Positions 7,656 to 12,199 of a stretch of 12,199 nt of DNA are shown piece by piece; the first letter of the stretch is position 1, and each line of letters starts with the position of its first letter. The position numbers and the translations under genes are program-made. Origin of the DNA: Betaproteobacteria bacterium (lineage in GTDB: Bacteria; Pseudomonadota; Gammaproteobacteria; Burkholderiales; SG8-39); contig JAFAGU010000036.1 of assembly GCA_019237595.1 (NCBI GenBank), positions 1 through 12,199 on the forward strand, written 5' to 3'. The notes under the pieces were generated by a model. That model was not told the DNA's origin, did no database searches, and saw nothing but the letters and a program-made list of their open reading frames with translations.

Positions 7656-8105
7656 TCAAAGCGAGAAGTCCTCGATGCCTGCGGGCGGAGCGCCGCCGCC
7701 GGCGAGCGCCTGGGCGAGCTTCGCGTTCCAGATGCCCGAATCCCAGAGCTCGAAGTAGCGGCCCTGCCCGACCATCATCGCATCGCGCTCGAGCTTCCCG
7801 TGCATTCGCAGCGCGCTCGGTAGGAGAACGCGGCCGGCGCCGTCCGCCAAGATGTGCTCCTCGAAACCGAGGAGCAGCCGCTTCCACCAGCTCGCCTGCG
7901 GATGGAAGCTCGGGAAGGCCTCGACCTTGGCCCGCACCGGCTCCCACGCCTGCGCCGGATAGATGAGCACGCAGCCGTCCGGATGCGCCGTCAGCACGAG
8001 CGCCTTTCCGGACTTGAGCAGCGCATCGCGGTGGCGCGTCGGAATGGCGATTCGCCCCTTCGCGTCGAGCGTGATGACCGCGGCTCCGTGAAACGTTTCG
8101 CCCAT
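7656..8105 (-). CDS. mraZ: Transcriptional regulator MraZ
   Basis: DNA-binding regulator at the head of dcw clusters. In E. coli it represses its own operon by binding TGGGN direct repeats. The 149 aa protein has the two expected SpoVT/AbrB-like half-domains, each with a DxxGR core: DAKGRIAIPTRHR at residues 14-26 and DGAGRVLLPSALR at 88-100. WWKRLLLGFEEH near 73-84 and MVGQGRYFELWD near 111-122 are also typical. The start ATG at 8105-8103 is followed by an N-terminus slightly longer than the E. coli protein. The sequence just before the ATG is GGGG without ideal spacing, and the MraZ boxes reach to within five bases of the start codon, so repressor binding could also limit translation initiation. 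Confidence 0.97.
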   Translation of the reverse strand: MGETFHGAAVITLDAKGRIAIPTRHRDALLKSGKALVLTAHPDGCVLIYPAQAWEPVRAKVEAFPSFHPQASWWKRLLLGFEEHILADGAGRVLLPSALRMHGKLERDAMMVGQGRYFELWDSGIWNAKLAQALAGGGAPPAGIEDFSL

Positions 8106-8110
8106 CCCCG

Positions 8111-8140
8111 TTTATCCACTTTTTCCTACCTTTTCCCACT
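8111..8140 (-). promoter_or_regulatory. Three tandem MraZ-binding boxes (operator)
   Basis: Read on the minus strand, three 10-base units follow one another without a gap: AGTGGGAAAA (8140-8131), GGTAGGAAAA (8130-8121) and AGTGGATAAA (8120-8111). The cores TGGGA, TAGGA and TGGAT are each separated by five bases. This matches the TGGGN repeats with five-base spacers known for the E. coli MraZ operator. The first box overlaps the -10 element and the other two lie in the leader, so binding should repress the dcw operon. The match is seen; the binding is inferred. Confidence 0.85.
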
Positions 8141-8166
8141 GTAAGGGAAACCAGGGGGTGGGTCAA
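8138..8166 (-). promoter_or_regulatory. Sigma70-like promoter of the dcw operon
   Basis: On the minus strand, TTGACC (8166-8161, five of six to the -35 consensus) is separated by 17 bases from TACAGT (8143-8138, four of six to the -10 consensus). Transcription would start near 8131, about 25 bases before the mraZ ATG. The direct overlap with the first MraZ box supports the assignment. Confidence 0.7.
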
Positions 8167-8198
8167 GCTATTTTTCCTAGATGTGACAAGTACTTAGG

Positions 8199-8227
8199 TA
8201 GACTTTCTGTCGTCGATTCTCTACAAT
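8199..8227 (+). promoter_or_regulatory. Candidate promoter for the CoA-transferase genes
   Basis: TAGACT (8199-8204, four of six) and TACAAT (8222-8227, five of six) are 17 bases apart and point rightward toward the CoA-transferase start at 8320, leaving a leader of roughly 85 bases. The surrounding spacer is clearly richer in A and T than the genes. Two short palindromes, AAGTACTT (8188-8195) and AATATATT (8225-8232), flank or overlap the elements and could be regulator sites. The prediction is by consensus only. Confidence 0.45.
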
Positions 8228-8319
8228 ATATTATCCTTATGCAACAATGGCTTGCGGTTTTAAGTGAAAGTGCCTTGTGAACAGTTTTCGCGCGAGGGAG
8301 CGGTGCGAGAATTCCACGC

Positions 8320-9003
8320 ATGATCGATAAGAGCGTAGCGAGCGCGGAAGCCGCGCTCGCCGATGTCCCCGACGGGGCCACCGTGATGATCGCCGGCTTC
8401 GGCGGCGCCGGCCAGCCGGTGCAATTGATCGAGGCGCTCATCGCCCAGGGTGCACGCGAGCTCACCATCGTGAACAACAACGCGGGCAACGGCGACGCCG
8501 GACTTGCGGCGCTCATCGCGGCGAAGCGCGTGCGAAAGATCCTCTGCTCCTTCCCGCGCCAGGCGGACTCTTGGCACTTCGACAAGCTCTACCGGGCCGG
8601 CGGGATCGAGCTCGAGCTCGTCCCGCAGGGCACGCTCGCCGAGCGCATCCGCGCCGCGGGCGCAGGCATCGGGGCCTTCTTCACGCCGACCGCCTACGGG
8701 ACGAAGCTCGCCGAAGGCAAGGAGACGCGCCGAATCGGCGAGCGCGATTACGTGCTCGAGTATCCGATCCATGCCGACTACGCGCTCGTGAAGGCCGATC
8801 GCGCCGACCGCTGGGGAAATCTCGTCTATCGCAAGTCGGCGAGGAACTTCAACCCGATCATGGCGAGCGCGGCGAAATGCACCGTCGCGCAGGTGCGCGA
8901 GATCGTGCCGCTCGGCGCGCTCGATCCCGAAGTCGTCGTCACGCCCGGCATCTTCGTGAAGCGCGTCGTGAAGATCGCCGCATCGTTGAGGAAGGCTGCA
9001 TGA
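8320..9003 (+). CDS. pcaI: 3-oxoacid CoA-transferase subunit A, probably 3-oxoadipate CoA-transferase PcaI
   Basis: Alpha subunit of a class I CoA-transferase that moves CoA from succinyl-CoA to a 3-oxoacid. In the PcaI branch this activates 3-oxoadipate at the end of the beta-ketoadipate route for aromatic compounds. The 227 aa protein shows the glycine-rich GFGGAGQP at residues 26-33, NNNAGNGDAGLAAL near 52-65, CSFPRQADS near 76-84, VPQGTLAERIRAAG at 101-114, GAFFTPTAYGT near 118-128 and LDPEVVVTPGIFV near 201-213. From memory, this pattern is closer to PcaI/CatI than to ScoA, but sequence alone does not fix the substrate. The ATG has only a weak upstream ribosome site. The stop overlaps the next gene's start as ATGA. 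No other protocatechuate genes are in the window. Confidence 0.88.
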   Translation: MIDKSVASAEAALADVPDGATVMIAGFGGAGQPVQLIEALIAQGARELTIVNNNAGNGDAGLAALIAAKRVRKILCSFPRQADSWHFDKLYRAGGIELELVPQGTLAERIRAAGAGIGAFFTPTAYGTKLAEGKETRRIGERDYVLEYPIHADYALVKADRADRWGNLVYRKSARNFNPIMASAAKCTVAQVREIVPLGALDPEVVVTPGIFVKRVVKIAASLRKAA

Positions 9004-9650
9004 AGAAGCTCGACCGCAAGGAGATGGCGGCGCGCGTCGCGCGCGACATCCCGGAGGGCGCCTACGTGAACCTCGGCATCGGACTGCCGACGCTCGTCGC
9101 CGACTACCTGCCCAAGGGCAAGGACATCTTCCTCCACAGCGAAAACGGCATCCTCGGCATGGGCCCCAAGCCTCCCGAAGGCGAGCAAGACCCGGATCTC
9201 GTCAACGCGGGCAAGGAGCCGGTGACGCTGCTGACCGGCGGCGCGTTCTTCCACCACGCGGACGCATTCGCCATGATCCGCGGCCGGCACCTCGATTTCG
9301 CCGTCCTCGGGGCTTTCCAGGTCTCGGTCGCGGGCGATCTCGCGAACTGGCACACCGGCGCCCCTGACGCCATTCCCGCGGTCGGCGGCGCGATGGACCT
9401 CGCGGTCGGCGCGAAGAACGTCCTCGTCATGATGGAGCACCTGACCAAGAGCGGCGAGAGCAAGATCGTCGAGCGCTGCACCTATCCCCTCACCGGCGCC
9501 CGCTGCGTGAACCGGATCTACACCGACCTCGCCGTCATCGACGTAAAGCCCGACGGGCTCCACGTCGTCGACATGGTGGAGGGCCTATCCTTCGACGAAT
9601 TGCAGCGCCTGACCGGCGTCGCGCTGAAGAAGACCGCTATTGCGGCTTGA
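9000..9650 (+). CDS. pcaJ: 3-oxoacid CoA-transferase subunit B, probably 3-oxoadipate CoA-transferase PcaJ
   Basis: Beta subunit carrying the catalytic glutamate that forms the enzyme-CoA thioester. At 216 aa it fits PcaJ. Seen: EGAYVNLGIGLPTLVA near residues 19-34, the catalytic SENG with Glu48 in FLHSENGILGMGP, TGGAFFHHADAFAMIRG near 78-94, GAFQVSVAGDLANWHTG near 102-118 and VGGAMDLAVGAKNVLVMMEH near 124-143. The ATG at 9000-9002 overlaps the subunit A stop by four bases, so the two subunits should be made together. The last 14 bases overlap the 3' end of the convergent gene on the other strand. Family membership is firm; the exact substrate (3-oxoadipate or acetoacetate) is inferred. Confidence 0.88.
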   Translation: MKKLDRKEMAARVARDIPEGAYVNLGIGLPTLVADYLPKGKDIFLHSENGILGMGPKPPEGEQDPDLVNAGKEPVTLLTGGAFFHHADAFAMIRGRHLDFAVLGAFQVSVAGDLANWHTGAPDAIPAVGGAMDLAVGAKNVLVMMEHLTKSGESKIVERCTYPLTGARCVNRIYTDLAVIDVKPDGLHVVDMVEGLSFDELQRLTGVALKKTAIAA

Positions 9651-10602
9651 CGCCGGCCGCCTGGAGAAGGCGGCGGGTTGTTTCCAGCTCCTCGCGAACG
9701 AGCCTCGCGAATTCCGGCGCCGAAAGATCCGCGGTGGTGTTGCCCAGGCTCTCTAGCTTCGCCTTGGTCGCGGAGTCCGATACGGCCTTGCGCGCATCGG
9801 CGTTGATCTTGTTGACGAGCTCCGGACTCATGCCGGCCGGACCCCATAGCGCGACCCACAGCGCCGACTCCGCGTTCTTGACCCCCGCCTCGGCGATCGT
9901 CGGCACCTCGGGCATGGTCGGGTTGCGTTTTCCGGTGGACACGGCGAGGGCGCGAACCTTGCCGCCCTTGACGAACGAGAGCGCGGCGGAGATCGGCGCC
10001 CAGTAGCCGTCGACGTTGCCGCTCAGCATCGCGGCGACCACCTCGGGCGTGCCCTTGAACGGAATCTCGGCGACCTGGATCCCCGTCGCGGCAATGAACC
10101 GCTCGGTGCTGAGATGCGTGCCGCTGCCGATGCCGGCGTGCCCGAGGTTGAGGCTGCCGGGCTTCGCCTTCGCCGCGGTGACCACATCCATCAGCGTCCT
10201 GTAGCGCGAGTCGGCGTTGACGATCATGACGTTCGGCTGCTCGACGAAGAGCGCGATGTCGGTGAAGTCCTTGAGCGTGTCGTAGGGAAGCTTCGCGTAG
10301 ATCGCCGGGTTGATCGCGTGCGCGTTCGACGTGACCAGCAGCGTGTAGCCGTCGGGCGCAGCGCGCGCCACTACCGCCGAGCCGATCGACCCGCCGGCGC
10401 CGGAGCGGTTCTCCGGGACGACCGGCTGGCCCCACATCTGCGAGAGCTTGTCCGCGACGATGCGCCCGACGATGTCGACCGCGCTGCCCGGCGTGAACGC
10501 GACGATCATCGTCACGGCTTTCACGGGGTACCCCTGCGCTTGCGCGCCGAGCGAGGCGGCCGCAAGCGCGGCCGCGATGACGCCTTTCAACCCTGCCTTC
10601 AT
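9637..10602 (-). CDS. Bug/TctC-family tripartite tricarboxylate transporter substrate-binding protein
   Basis: Periplasmic solute receptor of the Bug family, which is greatly expanded in Burkholderiales and captures carboxylates, amino acids or aromatic acids. The 321 aa protein begins with a Sec-type signal peptide (Lys at residues 2 and 6, hydrophobic Ala/Leu core at about 8-19, likely cut after AQA at residues 20-22). Family features follow: YPVKAVTMIVAFTPGSAVDIVGR near 25-47, VVPENRSGAGGSIGSAVVA near 61-79, ARAAPDGYTLL near 79-89, LPYDTLKDFTDIAL near 105-118 and RNPTMPEVPTIAEAG near 225-239. The start is certain: a perfect AGGAGG lies six bases upstream. No TctA or TctB membrane genes are nearby, as is usual for orphan Bug receptors. 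It follows the dehydrogenase gene by ten bases. The ligand cannot be told. Confidence 0.93.
   Translation of the reverse strand: MKAGLKGVIAAALAAASLGAQAQGYPVKAVTMIVAFTPGSAVDIVGRIVADKLSQMWGQPVVPENRSGAGGSIGSAVVARAAPDGYTLLVTSNAHAINPAIYAKLPYDTLKDFTDIALFVEQPNVMIVNADSRYRTLMDVVTAAKAKPGSLNLGHAGIGSGTHLSTERFIAATGIQVAEIPFKGTPEVVAAMLSGNVDGYWAPISAALSFVKGGKVRALAVSTGKRNPTMPEVPTIAEAGVKNAESALWVALWGPAGMSPELVNKINADARKAVSDSATKAKLESLGNTTADLSAPEFARLVREELETTRRLLQAAGVKPQ
9656..9674 (+). terminator. Candidate hairpin terminator after the CoA-transferase genes
   Basis: GCCGCCT (9656-9662) and AGGCGGC (9668-9674) form a perfect seven-base stem around a five-base loop, six bases after the subunit B stop. The stretch that follows, GGGTTGTTT, is only partly T-rich, so intrinsic termination would be weak. 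The hairpin lies inside the coding end of the opposing solute-binding-protein gene, so it may also be coincidence of GC-rich codons. Confidence 0.4.
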
Positions 10603-10608
10603 CGCATT

Positions 10609-10614
10609 CCTCCT
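10609..10614 (-). promoter_or_regulatory. Strong ribosome binding site of the Bug-family gene
   Basis: AGGAGG, six bases before the ATG, overlaps the TAG stop of the upstream dehydrogenase (TAGGAGG). Translation of the receptor can therefore start as the dehydrogenase ends. This is the best ribosome site in the right third, in line with a receptor needed in excess. Confidence 0.85.
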
Positions 10615-11557
10615 AGGATTCGGCGAGTCCGTCGCTCACCGTCTTGTTCTCGGGCTTCAACGCGATGCCCGAGGCCCTGGCCTGCATGAGGAGGAGCGTG
10701 GAGAAGTCCTCCTCCGTCATGCCATGGCCGATCATTTCCTGGACGAGGTTTCGCGTCGCGGAGGCGAGCGGCATCGGCACTCCGAAGCGGCGGCCGGCAT
10801 CGAGGCCGAGGTCCAGGTCCTTGAGCAGGAGCTTCGGCGTAAAGGTCACGTGGAAATCGAGATTCACGAGCGCAGGCGTCTTGTACTTGGTGAAGGTCGA
10901 TCCCATGACGCTTTTGTTGAGGAAATCGAGGAATGCGTGGCGCGGCATGCCGGCCTTCTCCGCGAGCACGGCGATCTCGCACAGGTTCTGGATCACCACC
11001 CCGAGCATCACGTTGTGGCAGATCTTGGCGATGCGGGCGAGCTCGCCCTCGCCGACGTAGCTCGAGCCCATGCCCATCATGTCGAGATAGGGCTTCGCCT
11101 GCTCGTAGGCCGATTTCGGGCCCGACACCACGAAGGTGAGCTTGCCCGCCTTGATGACCTTCGCGTTGCCGCTTACCGGTGCGGCCAGGTACTGGATCTT
11201 TTTTTCCTTCAAATACGCTCTCAGCTCGGCGGAACCCTCGAGCGAGATCGAAGAGCATTCCACCACCATCTTCGGCTTGCCCTTGCCGGAAAGCGCCTTG
11301 GCGAGCACTTGCTTCACGTCGTCATAAGTGGAGACCATGACGAAGAGGATGTCCTTGGTCGAGAGCTCCTCCAGCCGGTTCACGACCCTGGCACCCGATT
11401 TCTCGAGCGGGAGCGCCTTCTCGCGGGTGCGGTTCCAGACCGAGAGGTCGCAGCCGCCCTTCGCGAGGCGCTCGGCCATGGCATAACCCATCCGCCCGGC
11501 GCCGATCCAGCCGAGCGATGCTTCAGTACGCGTTGGCTGCCTAGTAGCGGTTTGCAA
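10613..11557 (-). CDS. NAD(P)-dependent beta-hydroxyacid dehydrogenase family oxidoreductase
   Basis: Member of the 3-hydroxyisobutyrate / tartronate semialdehyde / 6-phosphogluconate dehydrogenase superfamily, 314 aa. Seen: a Rossmann GWIGAGRMG at residues 16-24 followed by WNRT (41-44), an Arg after strand two that usually means NADP(H) preference; a substrate loop AAPVSGN at 125-131 where the family normally has DAPVSGG; the catalytic Lys178 with Asn182 in AKICHN; and LLLKDLDLGLDAG near 243-254. The all-helical C-terminal domain appears complete. The start is TTG at 11557-11555. No ATG or GTG exists between it and the Rossmann motif, and a GGAGG lies nine bases upstream. It overlaps the upstream M24 gene by 17 bases. 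The substrate is unknown, and the changed loop argues against a plain 3-hydroxyisobutyrate dehydrogenase. Confidence 0.88.
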   Translation of the reverse strand: MQTATRQPTRTEASLGWIGAGRMGYAMAERLAKGGCDLSVWNRTREKALPLEKSGARVVNRLEELSTKDILFVMVSTYDDVKQVLAKALSGKGKPKMVVECSSISLEGSAELRAYLKEKKIQYLAAPVSGNAKVIKAGKLTFVVSGPKSAYEQAKPYLDMMGMGSSYVGEGELARIAKICHNVMLGVVIQNLCEIAVLAEKAGMPRHAFLDFLNKSVMGSTFTKYKTPALVNLDFHVTFTPKLLLKDLDLGLDAGRRFGVPMPLASATRNLVQEMIGHGMTEEDFSTLLLMQARASGIALKPENKTVSDGLAES

Positions 11558-12199
11558 TAGGCAATTCCTCCGCGGGGAAAAGCGTGATGATCTCCGCGCC
11601 GGCCGGCGTGAGGATGACCTCCTCCTCGATGCGCGCCGCCGAAGTCCCGTCTGTCGCCGGGCAATACGTCTCGACCGCGAACACCATTCCGGCCTTGAGC
11701 TCGATCGGCTCGCGGAACGAATTGAGGCGCGAGATGAGAGGCCGCTCGTGCAGCCCCAGGCCCAGGCCGTGGCAGAAGTTGAGGCCGAAGGCGTCCATTT
11801 CGTTCGCGAAGCCCGCGTCCTGCGCCTTCGGCAGCTTGGCCGCGACCTTGTCGGTCGTCATGCCGGGCTTGAGAAGGTCGATGACCCGGTCCATCCACTC
11901 GCGCGCCTTCTTGTACGCAGTGCGCTGCGCCGGCGTCGCGCGCCCGACGTTGAACGTGCGGTAGTAGCAAGTGCGGTAGCCCATGAACGACTGGATCACG
12001 TCGAAGAATGCCTGGTCGCCGGGGCGGATGAGCCGGTCGGTGAAGTTGTGGGGATGCGGGCTGCAGCGCTCGCCGGAGATCGAGTTGATGGCCTCGACGC
12101 AATCGGAGCCCATCTCGTAGAGGCGCTTCGTCGCGAGCGCGACGATCTGCGATTCCATGACGCCGGGCTTGAGCGCCTCGGCAATGTCCTGGTAGACGC
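11541..12199 (-). CDS. M24-family (Xaa-Pro peptidase/creatinase fold) protein, N-terminus off-window
   Basis: C-terminal pita-bread domain of an M24 metallopeptidase-like protein. The frame runs open off the right edge. The Met at 12158 follows EALKPGV, a phrase found inside the M24 domain, so it is unlikely to be the true start. Of the five usual metal ligands, four have clear counterparts, numbering from that Met: Asp53 in AFFDV, His130 in FCHGLGLGLHE, Glu163 in VFAVET and Glu178 in RIEEE. The second Asp of the usual GYxxDxTRT is replaced by Cys64 in GYRTCYYRTF (codon 11967-11969). It may therefore bind metal differently, bind one ion, or do non-peptidase chemistry, as creatinase does in the same fold. 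It heads, or is part of, the set with the downstream dehydrogenase and Bug receptor. Whether it is a peptidase is uncertain. Confidence 0.88.
   Translation of the reverse strand, partial: VYQDIAEALKPGVMESQIVALATKRLYEMGSDCVEAINSISGERCSPHPHNFTDRLIRPGDQAFFDVIQSFMGYRTCYYRTFNVGRATPAQRTAYKKAREWMDRVIDLLKPGMTTDKVAAKLPKAQDAGFANEMDAFGLNFCHGLGLGLHERPLISRLNSFREPIELKAGMVFAVETYCPATDGTSAARIEEEVILTPAGAEIITLFPAEELPIANRY
11567..11571 (-). promoter_or_regulatory. Ribosome binding site that supports the dehydrogenase TTG start
   Basis: GGAGG on the minus strand, nine bases before the TTG at 11557-11555 and inside the 3' end of the M24 gene. It decides the start because no other start codon lies before the conserved nucleotide-binding motif. 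Confidence 0.7.

Noticed and set aside
8163..8772. Minus-strand open frames opposite the CoA-transferase subunit A gene and spacer
   Set aside because: They are antisense to a clearly conserved gene, show no family features, and one runs through the promoter region.
1..12199. Search for transfer RNA, ribosomal RNA, CRISPR arrays, insertion sequences and long repeats
   Set aside because: Nothing was seen. Coding sequence fills the window apart from the 214-base spacer at 8106-8319, and no long direct or inverted repeat stood out by eye.

Overview
The window is GC-rich, gene-dense chromosomal DNA, most likely from a betaproteobacterium (Burkholderiales or a relative). The evidence is the gene order of the division and cell-wall cluster, a meso-diaminopimelate type MurE, a CoA-transferase pair that looks like proteobacterial PcaI/PcaJ, and a Bug/TctC-type solute receptor. 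No RNA genes, mobile elements or CRISPR arrays were seen.

Left two thirds (1-8105, minus strand, read right to left): the first eight genes of a dcw cluster, mraZ-rsmH-ftsL-ftsI-murE-murF-mraY-murD. The window's left edge cuts murD in its C-terminal domain. The genes overlap or nearly touch (TGATG and ATGATG stop/start overlaps, gaps of at most 14 bases), so they are almost certainly one operon with coupled translation. MurE, MurF and MurD build the UDP-MurNAc-peptide. MraY moves it onto the lipid carrier. FtsI cross-links septal wall and FtsL scaffolds the divisome. RsmH methylates 16S rRNA and MraZ represses the operon. A sigma70-like promoter at 8138-8166 is followed by three TGGGN-like boxes at exact 10-base spacing, which fits MraZ autoregulation.

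Spacer 8106-8319: an AT-richer divergent intergenic region, the only real one in the window. It holds the mraZ promoter leftward and a candidate promoter for the CoA-transferase genes rightward.

Right third (8320-12199): a small catabolic-looking neighbourhood. pcaI-pcaJ-like genes (plus strand) encode the two subunits of a 3-oxoacid/3-oxoadipate CoA-transferase. They converge, with a 14-base tail overlap, on a minus-strand set: an M24 peptidase-family protein (cut by the right edge), a beta-hydroxyacid dehydrogenase-family oxidoreductase, and a secreted Bug-type substrate-binding protein. The last three look co-transcribed. The substrate is unknown.

I found no clearly new biological system. 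The most useful oddities are a G8 tract at the murE/murF junction where one extra G would fuse MurE to MurF, a well-placed but out-of-frame ATG before murE, a shortened MurE central domain, and an M24 protein with Cys in place of a metal-binding Asp.
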